Part shown: piece after piece, positions 8,751-16,880 of the stretch | Numbering within the stretch: the stretch's first letter is position 1 | Layout: the number at the start of each line of letters is the position of its first letter | NCBI GenBank assembly: GCA_002709955.1 | Contig: PAQY01000002.1 | Span: 356,448 to 420,447, forward strand | Length of the DNA stretch: 64,000 nt | Direction: 5' to 3' | Source: Rhodospirillaceae bacterium | GTDB taxonomy: Bacteria > Pseudomonadota > Alphaproteobacteria > UBA8366 > Aestuariispiraceae | Translations under genes and position numbers: made by a program | The notes under the pieces: generated by a model | What the model saw: the letters and a program-made list of their open reading frames with translations, nothing else | Databases searched by the model: none | What the model was told of the DNA's origin: nothing

Positions 8751-9638
8751 ATGCCTGCGATGTTTCGCGGATCGATGACGGCGCTGATCACGCCGATGCA
8801 CGAGGATGGGTCGGTTGATGAAGCCGCCTTCGCGAAATTTGTGCAATGGCAGATAGATGAAGGCACCGATGGGGTGATCCCTGTTGGCACGACCGGGGAG
8901 TCGCCAACACTGTCCCATGAAGAGCACCGCCGCGTGATTGATATCGCCATTGAAGTGGCTGGCGGCAAAGTGCCGGTAATTGCCGGGACGGGGTCCAACA
9001 ATACGCGCGAAGCCATCAGCCTGACGCGCCATGCGAAAGAGGCCGGTGCCGATGCAGCGCTGGTGGTAACGCCCTATTACAATAAGCCCACGCAAGACGG
9101 GCTGTATGCGCATTACGCGGCGATTGCCTCTGCGGTTGATATTCCGATCATCATTTACAATATACCGGGCCGCAGCGTGATTGATATGTCGGTTGCGACG
9201 ATGGCCCGCCTGGCGCAGGATTTTGACACCATCATCGGGGTTAAGGATGCGTCCAATGATCTGGCGCGCCCGCTGGCGACGCGGCTGGCGATTGGTCCTG
9301 ATTTCGCGCAATTGTCTGGTGAAGACGCAACGATCGGGGCATTCCTGGCCCAGGGTGGCCATGGATGCATTTCGGTGTCTTCCAATGTTGCCCCCAAGCT
9401 GTGTGCACAGTTGCATGACAGCTGGCACCAGAAGGACTGGGACAGCTTTGAACGGGCACGCGACACGCTGATGCCGATCCACGGTGCGATGTTCTGCCAG
9501 TCGTCCCCGGCACCGGCCAAGTTTGGGGCCCATCTGTTGGGCTTGTCTGGCGAAACGGTTCGGCTGCCCCTGGTTTCGGCAACGACGGAAACGAAAGCGA
9601 TTGTGACCGCAGCGATGAAAAGCGCTGGTTTGATTTAG
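8751..9638 (+). CDS. dapA: 4-hydroxy-tetrahydrodipicolinate synthase
   Basis: DapA (295 aa) condenses pyruvate with aspartate semialdehyde, the first committed step to diaminopimelate and lysine. The Schiff-base lysine is Lys165 in GVKDASND, the catalytic tyrosine is in IIYNIPGR (Tyr136), with VVTPYYNKP and the GTTGES pyruvate-binding motif. The start at ATG 8751 is fixed by AAGGAG 8 nt upstream; the open frame continues upstream from 8595 but that part is not DapA-like. The dapA-smpB order is conserved in many alphaproteobacteria. It diverges from slt across a 280-bp spacer that contains a small GTTGC/GCAAC hairpin near 8658-8672. Confidence 0.97.
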   Translation: MPAMFRGSMTALITPMHEDGSVDEAAFAKFVQWQIDEGTDGVIPVGTTGESPTLSHEEHRRVIDIAIEVAGGKVPVIAGTGSNNTREAISLTRHAKEAGADAALVVTPYYNKPTQDGLYAHYAAIASAVDIPIIIYNIPGRSVIDMSVATMARLAQDFDTIIGVKDASNDLARPLATRLAIGPDFAQLSGEDATIGAFLAQGGHGCISVSSNVAPKLCAQLHDSWHQKDWDSFERARDTLMPIHGAMFCQSSPAPAKFGAHLLGLSGETVRLPLVSATTETKAIVTAAMKSAGLI

Positions 9639-9714
9639 GCGCATTTGACTTGATGGATGAAAGGAAAATTGCATCCCCCAAAGGGAAAACCAGAGCGGAT
9701 GCAAGGATGAGATC

Positions 9715-10206
9715 ATGGCTGGGAAGGATAAAAAGAAAAAGCACATGATGGCCACGGGGACGATCGCCGTGAACCGTCGTGCACGCCATGACTATGCCAT
9801 CGAAGAAGAATACGAAGCCGGGATTATTCTGACCGGGACCGAAGTTAAGTCTTTGCGGTTGGGGACTGTGAATCTGTCAGATGCCTATGCCGCGCCCAAG
9901 GGGGGCGGTGTTTATCTGCACAATCTGCATATTGGCGAATATTCGCACGCCCCGATGCGCGCACAGCATGAGCCAAAGCGCATTCGCACCCTGTTATTGC
10001 ATCGCAAAGAGGTGTCAAAATTGATGGGGTCGGTGCAGCGCGAAGGGCTGACCTTGATCCCGCTGCGCATGTATTTCAACAATCGGGGACTGGCGAAAAT
10101 TGCGCTGGGCCTTGGGCGCGGTAAGCGTGAATATGATAAGCGCCAAGATATAAAACAGCGGGATTGGAACCGCCGCAAGGCAACCATTCTGCGCAATGAA
10201 GGCTAG
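9715..10206 (+). CDS. smpB: SsrA-binding protein SmpB
   Basis: SmpB (163 aa) binds tmRNA and delivers it to stalled ribosomes for trans-translation. Seen: the OB-fold core with VNRRARHDYAIEEEYEAGI, LTGTEVKSLR, the RTLLLHRKE segment, and the basic tail with GKREYDKRQDIKQRDWNRR that mimics an anticodon stem in the decoding centre. The ATG at 9715 follows a GGAT-type ribosome-binding site. No ssrA (tmRNA) gene is visible in this window. Confidence 0.97.
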   Translation: MAGKDKKKKHMMATGTIAVNRRARHDYAIEEEYEAGIILTGTEVKSLRLGTVNLSDAYAAPKGGGVYLHNLHIGEYSHAPMRAQHEPKRIRTLLLHRKEVSKLMGSVQREGLTLIPLRMYFNNRGLAKIALGLGRGKREYDKRQDIKQRDWNRRKATILRNEG

Positions 10207-10255
10207 CGCCTGCTCTTTCGGGTAAGGCGATTGGCCGAATAAACGGGCCGGGGGA

Positions 10256-11131
10256 GTGTTCGCGTCTATGTCGGGTGTTGCGCTGTGCCTGCTTTCCGCG
10301 GGTCTGCTGGGAATCCAGATTCCACTTGCTAAATTATCTTACATGGATGGGGCCGATCCCATCGCGCTTGCAATGTTGCGCTGTATTGGCGCGGCACTGC
10401 CCTTTTTGATCTGGGCGAAGGTTCGGGGGATTTCCCTGAAGGTGCCCAGAGATGCCTGGCCCGGTCTTTTGACCATTGCCGGGGCCACAACGGCTATTTC
10501 CTATGGATATCTAGGGGCGCTTGGGCGTATTCCGGCCAGTTTGACGGCCCTTTTATTCTATCTGTATCCGTTGATCGTGCTTGTGATTTCAGCTGTTCAC
10601 GCGCGGGAGCTTCCGGGAATTCGGCGTCTGGGCATCTTTTCGCTGGCCTTTGCTGGGCTTGCCCTGGTGTTCGGACCGACCTTGCAGGACCTTGACCCGG
10701 TCGGTGTCGCATTGGGCCTGTTGGCGGCTGTTGGCGCGGCAGTCTATTTCTTCGTCGTTCCCCCTTTGACGAAACGGGTTTCCTCCCTGCTGCTGATGGG
10801 GTGGTCGAATGCCCTGGTTGGCCTGTTGTTCATTCCAGGCATGTTGCTGTTAGATGGGGGCTTTCCCCAGCAGATCGGGGGATGGTCAGCCTTTTGGGCG
10901 GCTGCGACGGTTTATGCGATTGGTATGGCCTTGACCTATCCCGCCCTGGCGCGGACCGGGTCGGTGAAGGCGGCGATGCTGTATAATTTTGAGCCCCTGA
11001 CGATTATCGTCCTGTCAGCGCTGTTGTTAGGCGATGTGATGACCACCATTCAATATGTTGGTGGCGGGGCCGTGTTGATCGCCCTGGTCCTGGCCAGCGC
11101 GCGCAGTGCAGAGGATGTTCTGCCGGATTAA
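10256..11131 (+). CDS. EamA/DMT-superfamily transporter
   Basis: A 291-aa integral membrane protein with about ten hydrophobic segments in two EamA repeats (residues about 5-135 and 145-285), the drug/metabolite transporter architecture. Such proteins usually export amino acids or other metabolites; the substrate cannot be inferred. GTG 10256 is close to a GGGGGAG ribosome-binding site; ATG 10268 is an alternative. The second repeat ends with the typical FEPLTIIVLSALLLGD motif. The stop codon overlaps the stop of the convergent c-di-GMP gene by 4 bp, with no terminator between them. Confidence 0.88.
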   Translation: MFASMSGVALCLLSAGLLGIQIPLAKLSYMDGADPIALAMLRCIGAALPFLIWAKVRGISLKVPRDAWPGLLTIAGATTAISYGYLGALGRIPASLTALLFYLYPLIVLVISAVHARELPGIRRLGIFSLAFAGLALVFGPTLQDLDPVGVALGLLAAVGAAVYFFVVPPLTKRVSSLLLMGWSNALVGLLFIPGMLLLDGGFPQQIGGWSAFWAAATVYAIGMALTYPALARTGSVKAAMLYNFEPLTIIVLSALLLGDVMTTIQYVGGGAVLIALVLASARSAEDVLPD

Positions 11132-12927
11132 CGGGCCATTTCGGCGCTGCGGTCCACGATATCCAGGGATATGGCGTTACTGTTGTGCTTCGCGGCCTTT
11201 TTGCCCTTGGCAATGACATCGAATAATTCATCAGGCTCAATCTTGCGCGGCCCCTTGGTCAAATGGACAATCGCAGCGGCACAGCTCAAAAGGCCGAAAC
11301 TGCGCATCTGTCCGTGTCGATCTTTTGCTTCCAATTTACCCGCCGTGCGGTGTTCGGGCAGATATAACCCCTCTGCATCCGCTTTGAATTTGTCCAATAC
11401 ATGTTCAACAAACTGTTGGATATCGTCCTGTGACAGGTCCTTGAAACCGGCAAAGAAATCATCGCCCCCCACATGTCCCAGAAATCCAGGCAGGGATATC
11501 CTTTCCGCCTGCAAGATATCTGCGAACAGGGTAATAGCGCGGTCACCCTGTCGGAAGCCATAGCTATCGTTGAATGGCTTAAAGTCATTGAAATCAAAGT
11601 AAATAAAGGCCCAGTCTGATTCCAGGTGTTCCAGTCCTTTGGTCAGATAATCAACGACTGAATTGTTTCCAGGAAGCTTTGTCAGCGGGTTTTGATCCCG
11701 CGCCATTGTCATGTTCTTCTCATTGATCATGCGCAAAAGGGCATCCGCTGTCAGGAACCCGACATAGCAGAAGTCTTCCGTGATGATGATCCCGTCCTTA
11801 TCTTCGCCCGTGGCATAGATTTCCAGGATTTTTTCGACCTCGGTATTGATATCCACAATCGGACAGCGGGTCAGAAAATCTTTCAGGCCACGGCCAAGTG
11901 CGCGGTTCTGTAGTAATTCCCGCCCATATTGCAGATAGATAAAATCCTTAAGATCACCCTCGCGCACAATGCCCAATGGGGTCTGACCATCCCCCAGGAC
12001 AGGAAAAACCGATTGTGTTTTGTTCTGTCGGAATTCCTCAAAAACGGTGGTCATGTCGTTGTGAATGGAAAGCGCCTGCAAGGGCTTAATAAAATCCCGG
12101 ATCAGGAATTCATCCGATCCCCGCTGGCGACGGTCGCGCGCATTGGTTTCCGCCACAATCGGATACGCCGTCTGAAGGGTTTCATGTTCTGTTGTCGGTC
12201 GCGCAATGAAATATCCCTGAACCAGGTCACAGCCAATGCTTTTACACGCCAGAAATTCGCGTTCGGTCTCAATGCCTTCCGCCACGACGACAACCCCTAA
12301 AACATGGGCCAGATTGACGATGGAGGAGACAAACAGCCGCTTTTTGGAATCATCCGCCAGACCTGAAATAAAGAACCGATCTATTTTGATAAAATCCGGT
12401 TGATACGCGTACAGCATTTGTACTTCGGAAAAGCCACGTCCAAAGTCATCAATGGCCCGCTTGAAACCATATTCGGTGCAAAGCTGAAGGGATTCTTCCA
12501 AATGCCTGGTTGCCAGACTGTCATTGGCTTCTGACAGTTCCATCACAAAGTTTTCGGGGGCCAGACTGTATTGTTCCAACAGATTTGACGTTTCGTTGGG
12601 TCTGTAGTCCTGGCCGTCAAAGCATCGATGATCGACGTTGAAGAACAGTTTGCTGCCGCGGCAGGCCTGCGTCTGTGAAAACTGGGCAATGGCCATCCGG
12701 CGCAAAATCATATCCAGACGGTTTAGCAGCCCCTTGTTCCAGGCGTGTTCAAAGAAGCTGGGTATGGACTTGTAGCCCAGCCTGTCGATGTTCCTGAGCA
12801 ATGCTTCAAACCCGATGCAACGGCCTGTATGAATGTTGACAATAGGCTGAAATGCAAAGGTTACCGTTTGCGCGGCCGCACTCAGAAACGCATCTTCTCG
12901 GCTCTTTATGTCTATGTCCGACATCAT
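11128..12927 (-). CDS. EAL-CBS-GGDEF hybrid c-di-GMP signalling protein
   Basis: A 599-aa cytosolic protein with an N-terminal EAL phosphodiesterase domain (residues about 22-260), a CBS pair (about 295-420) and a C-terminal GGDEF domain (about 440-590). EAL residues look intact: GFEALLR (Glu41), IDDFGRGFSE, IKIDRFFI, EGIETE and VQGYFIARP. The GGDEF loop reads GGDDF, and no RxxD inhibitory site precedes it. The CBS pair may bind adenine nucleotides and link c-di-GMP turnover to energy state (inference). I use ATG 12927 (MMSDIDIK); a TTG at 12996 would extend it. No partner receptor is adjacent. Confidence 0.9.
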   Translation of the reverse strand: MMSDIDIKSREDAFLSAAAQTVTFAFQPIVNIHTGRCIGFEALLRNIDRLGYKSIPSFFEHAWNKGLLNRLDMILRRMAIAQFSQTQACRGSKLFFNVDHRCFDGQDYRPNETSNLLEQYSLAPENFVMELSEANDSLATRHLEESLQLCTEYGFKRAIDDFGRGFSEVQMLYAYQPDFIKIDRFFISGLADDSKKRLFVSSIVNLAHVLGVVVVAEGIETEREFLACKSIGCDLVQGYFIARPTTEHETLQTAYPIVAETNARDRRQRGSDEFLIRDFIKPLQALSIHNDMTTVFEEFRQNKTQSVFPVLGDGQTPLGIVREGDLKDFIYLQYGRELLQNRALGRGLKDFLTRCPIVDINTEVEKILEIYATGEDKDGIIITEDFCYVGFLTADALLRMINEKNMTMARDQNPLTKLPGNNSVVDYLTKGLEHLESDWAFIYFDFNDFKPFNDSYGFRQGDRAITLFADILQAERISLPGFLGHVGGDDFFAGFKDLSQDDIQQFVEHVLDKFKADAEGLYLPEHRTAGKLEAKDRHGQMRSFGLLSCAAAIVHLTKGPRKIEPDELFDVIAKGKKAAKHNSNAISLDIVDRSAEMAR

Positions 12928-13063
12928 GAAATACCCGATCGCAATAAATCTTTGATATTGAACCTTATCGGGAGAGTCTAAATAAATTATTACCAAAACT
13001 TGGTGTTATGAAATTGTAACAATAATGTAGCTAAAACGCAGGAAAACCAGGCGTTCGACCTGG

Positions 13064-14326
13064 CTATCGAATGGGTCGATACGCATGGATCGGAATATCC
13101 CGCGACACGTCTGATTGTGTCCATAAATCAACGGCCACCTGTGCGGAAATTGCGGATAGTGTCAGGCCCAGATGATTGTGACCGAAATTAAGGAATCCCC
13201 GCGATGTCGCCGGGGCAACCCCCAGGACGGGCAAGGAATCCGGGGTTGCAGGGCGGTGGCCCATCCATCGATCCCGAACAGTGGAATTCAGTTGGGGCAT
13301 CATTTCCATTGCCTTGGGAATCAACCGGTTCAGGCGCCTAAAGCTTGGTTCCGCCGTCAACCCGTTGAATTCAGACTGTGTTGTCAGTCTGACACCCTGT
13401 TCCATGGGACACAGGACCATGCTGTTTTCTACCCAGAAGGCCGGGCGCGTCGTGCATCTTTCCGGCCTGTCGAACATTGCGTGATACCCGCGCTCCGCCA
13501 CCAGCATAGGGGCGGCCCCCAGCGCCTGTGCAAATCGCTTAGAAAACGCCCCAGCACAGATCATGACCCGGTCTGGTTTGTGTTGCACAATGTTTGTAGT
13601 GACCGTTATGCGCCCGTCTGGACCGACAGTCAGGTCTTCGACGGTTTCATGCAGGAATTTTGTGCCCTGCGCCATCGCCTCTGTTGCGACGGCTTCAACC
13701 AACCGCTGGGGATTCACAGCAAACAGCCCGTCGGGCTGCAGCATGCCACGCACAAAGATCGGGGCCAGATTGGGTTCTAACTGGCGAACTTCATCCTGAC
13801 TGAGTATTTCCACCGGGGCACCGCGCCGCTGAAGAAAATCGCGTTCCGGGGCATGATTCTCATAACCTTTTTCACTGGAATAAACTTTCAGCCAGCCGAC
13901 ATCGCGCAACAGCGTTTCAGCGGGCGTGCCGCGTATCAAATCTTTCCAGGCCGGGGCAGCCGCACCGGTAAGGGCGTACAGGGCCTTGGAATTCGCTTCT
14001 GCCCGACTGGTGCTGCACTCCATCACAAAGCGCAGGAACCAGGGCAGGGATTTGATCAATTCCTTGGGGTGGATGCTGAGTGGGCCGGTCGGATCAACCA
14101 GCATGCCCGGCACCTGCCAGGGCAGACCCGGCTGGGCAAGGGGGGAGGCGGAGGGAACAATCCCACCCGCATTGCCATAACTGGCCCCGGATCCAGGACC
14201 GGTCCGATCAATCACCGTGACCTTGAATCCGCGTCGCGCAAAGGCCAGGGCGGATGCACAGCCAACTGCGCCGGCTCCTAATATCAGAAGGCTTTCACCG
14301 GGGCGGGCTGTAGAATCGTCGGTCAT
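13064..14326 (-). CDS. FAD-dependent D-amino-acid dehydrogenase-like oxidoreductase
   Basis: A 420-aa DAO/DadA-family flavoprotein. The N-terminal dinucleotide fold has GAGAVGCASALAFARRG, with the acidic ribose-binding position at VIDR, followed by GASYGNAGGIVP, typical of DadA. The C-terminus has FGHNHLGLTLS. It probably oxidises a D-amino acid (or another secondary or primary amine) to the oxo acid and passes electrons to the quinone pool. The gene diverges from the aminotransferase-sulfotransferase-davAB operon across a 90-bp spacer, so shared control with amino-acid catabolism is plausible. The substrate is not determinable. Confidence 0.87.
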   Translation of the reverse strand: MTDDSTARPGESLLILGAGAVGCASALAFARRGFKVTVIDRTGPGSGASYGNAGGIVPSASPLAQPGLPWQVPGMLVDPTGPLSIHPKELIKSLPWFLRFVMECSTSRAEANSKALYALTGAAAPAWKDLIRGTPAETLLRDVGWLKVYSSEKGYENHAPERDFLQRRGAPVEILSQDEVRQLEPNLAPIFVRGMLQPDGLFAVNPQRLVEAVATEAMAQGTKFLHETVEDLTVGPDGRITVTTNIVQHKPDRVMICAGAFSKRFAQALGAAPMLVAERGYHAMFDRPERCTTRPAFWVENSMVLCPMEQGVRLTTQSEFNGLTAEPSFRRLNRLIPKAMEMMPQLNSTVRDRWMGHRPATPDSLPVLGVAPATSRGFLNFGHNHLGLTLSAISAQVAVDLWTQSDVSRDIPIHAYRPIR

Positions 14327-14416
14327 ATTGCGGTCGCTTTGTCAGGGTGGTACGAGGATTAAGGTAGGAATTGCGGAGCCTAGCAGAAACAAATTCAACT
14401 GGAAAAGAGATCATCT

Positions 14417-15346
14417 ATGGAAACCGGAAGTCATGCCCATGGCGCTGATCCCCGAAATGACACTGTGAAGATCTATGTGCGGGGCAAGATCGTGCCCCGC
14501 GCAGACGCCACGGTTTCGGTTTTTGATTCAGGATTCCTGTTGGGCGATGGTGTGTGGGAGGGGATACGCCTGCACAATGGCCGCCTGGCCTTCATCGACC
14601 GACATTTGGCGCGTTTATACGAAGGCGCGAAAGCAATCGATATGGATATTGGGATGAGCCCCGATGCGTTGCACAGTGCCATTCTGGAAACCTGCCGCGT
14701 CAATGATATGACAACCGGCGTTCATATCCGCCTTGTCGTCTCGCGCGGCATGAAGACCACCCCGTTTCAAAGCCCGCGTGCGAATATCGGTCCGGCGACA
14801 ATCGTCATTATTCCGGAGTACAAATCCCCCAATCCTGATGTTCTGAAGACCGGGTTGCGGTTGCATACGGTTCATATCCATCGCGGTGCGCCCGATGTGC
14901 AGGATCCGTCGTGGAATTCCCTCAGCAAGCTGAACTGTATCGCAGCCTGCATTCAGGCGGAAAAGGCTGGCGCGGACGAGGCCCTGATGCTGGACCCCCA
15001 GGGCTTTGTCGCGACCTGCAATTCAACGCATTTCTTTATCGTGCGGGACGGGGAGGTCTGGACATCGTCGGGCCTGTATTGTCTGGCGGGAATCACACGC
15101 GGTAATGTCCTGCGCGTCGCAGCAGAATTGGGCATTCCAGCGCGGGAGACGACATTTCCCCTGACCAAGGTTTATTCCTCTGACGAGGCCTTTGTAACCG
15201 GTACTTTTGCTGGCCTGATCCCCGTGCGGGAAGTGGACGGTCGGAATATCGGGTCCGGCGGTTTGGGGCCGGTTACCCAACGCCTAAGACATGGCTATTA
15301 TGCCCTTATCGAGCGGGAATGCCCGCCAGGAGAAATTTCGGTATGA
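14417..15346 (+). CDS. Class IV (BCAT/D-alanine aminotransferase-type) aminotransferase
   Basis: A 309-aa fold-type IV PLP enzyme. Seen: FDSGFLLGDGVWEGIR near the N-terminus, the PLP lysine in NSLSKLNCIAA (about residue 173), EALMLDPQGFVATCNSTHFF, and the C-terminal VTGTFAGLIPVREVDGR. The family includes branched-chain and D-amino-acid aminotransferases and aminodeoxychorismate lyase; which one is not clear. It is the first gene of a four-gene operon. Its stop overlaps the start of the sulfotransferase-like gene by 4 bp (ATGA), so the two products are probably made together. Confidence 0.88.
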   Translation: METGSHAHGADPRNDTVKIYVRGKIVPRADATVSVFDSGFLLGDGVWEGIRLHNGRLAFIDRHLARLYEGAKAIDMDIGMSPDALHSAILETCRVNDMTTGVHIRLVVSRGMKTTPFQSPRANIGPATIVIIPEYKSPNPDVLKTGLRLHTVHIHRGAPDVQDPSWNSLSKLNCIAACIQAEKAGADEALMLDPQGFVATCNSTHFFIVRDGEVWTSSGLYCLAGITRGNVLRVAAELGIPARETTFPLTKVYSSDEAFVTGTFAGLIPVREVDGRNIGSGGLGPVTQRLRHGYYALIERECPPGEISV

Positions 15347-16080
15347 GCCAGGGCTTGCGCATCGCCATGTGGTCCGGGCCGCGCAATATCTCTACGGCCA
15401 TGATGCGCAGCTTTGAAAACCGCGCGGATTGCACTGTCACGGACGAGCCCTTTTATGGCTGTTACCTGTCACGCACGGGGATTGATCACCCCATGGCGGC
15501 AGACGTGATGGCCGATATGGACTGTGACTTCACCCGCATCGCCCAGACGCTGGCGGGACCTGTCCCAGGGGGCGCAGCGATCTGGTACCAGAAGCATATG
15601 AGCCTGCATATCCTGCCAGGCGACGACCTGTCCTGGTCGGATGATATGGTTCATTGCTTTCTGATCCGCCAACCGGACGCCATGGTGGCGTCCTATACGC
15701 AAAAGCGCGAACAACCGGTCGCTGCGGATTTCGGTTTTGAGCGGCTGTGGCAGCTTTTCGATCATGTATCACAAAAATTAGGTAAAGCGCCCCCGGTCCT
15801 GGATTCAAAAGATGTCTTGTCCGATCCGAAAGGGACCCTGTCCACCCTGTGCCATGCCATTGGCATCGCGTTTGATCCCTCCATGCTGTCCTGGCCACTG
15901 GGGCGTCGTGACAGTGATGGGATATGGGCCCCGATCTGGTATAAATCGGTGGAACAATCCACGGGCTTCCTGCCGTATCAGCCCAATGCCGTCAGTCTGT
16001 CGCCCGCCTTGCAGGCCATTGCGGATGAATGCCGACCCTATTATGACCAAATGGCCGCCCATCGATTGATACAGGATTAG
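15343..16080 (+). CDS. Sulfotransferase-like P-loop protein
   Basis: A 245-aa protein with an N-terminal P-loop-like element, WSGPRNISTAMMRSFENR, resembling the 5'-phosphosulfate-binding site of sulfotransferases, followed by DEPFYGCYL and a central FLIRQPDAMVASYTQKRE segment that fits the 3'-phosphate-binding region. It may transfer a sulfuryl group from PAPS or bind another nucleotide; some members of this clade have no proven sulfotransferase activity. The start at ATG 15343 overlaps the aminotransferase stop (ATGA). The strict coupling to an aminotransferase suggests a joint pathway step. davA starts 3 bp after its stop. Confidence 0.75.
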   Translation: MSQGLRIAMWSGPRNISTAMMRSFENRADCTVTDEPFYGCYLSRTGIDHPMAADVMADMDCDFTRIAQTLAGPVPGGAAIWYQKHMSLHILPGDDLSWSDDMVHCFLIRQPDAMVASYTQKREQPVAADFGFERLWQLFDHVSQKLGKAPPVLDSKDVLSDPKGTLSTLCHAIGIAFDPSMLSWPLGRRDSDGIWAPIWYKSVEQSTGFLPYQPNAVSLSPALQAIADECRPYYDQMAAHRLIQD

Positions 16081-16083
16081 ACC

Positions 16084-16854
16084 ATGCGCCTTGCCCTTAT
16101 GCAGTCACGCCCGATGACGTCCATCACCGAAGCCCTGGAGCGGCTGGCAGAGGAGGCGCATCGTGCCGGTCAGAATGGCGCGAACCTGCTTGTCACGCCT
16201 GAAATGTTTCTGTCTGGCTATAATATCGGGGCTGCGGCGGTTGAGGCGGCGGTGACGGAGATGGATTTGGGGCGCGTCTGCGATATTGCCAGACAGCATG
16301 GCATCGCCCTTCTGGTGGGTGGTCCGGATCGCGTTTCCAATGCCATATATAATGCTGCGTTTCTGATTGATGCGGGGGGAACGGTGCGCAGTACCTATCA
16401 CAAAACCCATCTGTATGGGGACGTGGATCGCAGCCAGTTCACAGCGGGGGAGGCCCTGTCGGAGATTGTGACGCTGGACGGTTGGAACTTGGGGGTGGCG
16501 ATTTGCTATGATGTGGAATTCCCAGAAGTGACCCGCGCCCTGGCCCTGAAAGGGGCTCAGGCCATCCTGGTGCCGACGGCGAATATGCGCCCCTATGAGT
16601 CAGTCTGTAGCCGCCTTGTGCCTGCGCGGGCCCAGGAAAATAGCGTTTATGTCGCTTATGTAAATTATGTCGGGCGGGAAGCGCCCTTCGATTATTGTGG
16701 TCTGTCCTGCCTGTGTGACCCGACCGGTGCGGATGTTGCCCGGGCCGATGGGCAGGGGGAGGAAACCCTGTATGCGGATTTGTCGCATCCGGTCTTACGG
16801 GCGGCACAAGAAGATGTCACCCATCTATCGGATCGGCGCACCGATCTTTATTGA
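16084..16854 (+). CDS. davA: Carbon-nitrogen hydrolase, probable 5-aminovaleramidase (DavA-like)
   Basis: A 256-aa nitrilase-superfamily amidase with the full catalytic triad: Glu40 in TPEMFLSGYN, Lys108 in YHKTHLYG, and Cys142 in VAICYDVEFPE. The next gene is a very DavB-like lysine 2-monooxygenase, whose product is 5-aminovaleramide. The parsimonious role is therefore hydrolysis of 5-aminovaleramide to 5-aminovalerate plus ammonia. The motifs alone would also fit other omega-amidases. ATG 16084 lies 3 bp after the upstream stop, and davB follows after 26 bp. The symbol rests mainly on context. Confidence 0.8.
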   Translation: MRLALMQSRPMTSITEALERLAEEAHRAGQNGANLLVTPEMFLSGYNIGAAAVEAAVTEMDLGRVCDIARQHGIALLVGGPDRVSNAIYNAAFLIDAGGTVRSTYHKTHLYGDVDRSQFTAGEALSEIVTLDGWNLGVAICYDVEFPEVTRALALKGAQAILVPTANMRPYESVCSRLVPARAQENSVYVAYVNYVGREAPFDYCGLSCLCDPTGADVARADGQGEETLYADLSHPVLRAAQEDVTHLSDRRTDLY

Positions 16855-16880
16855 GGAACCGTCACTGTGAAAGCACGTCC

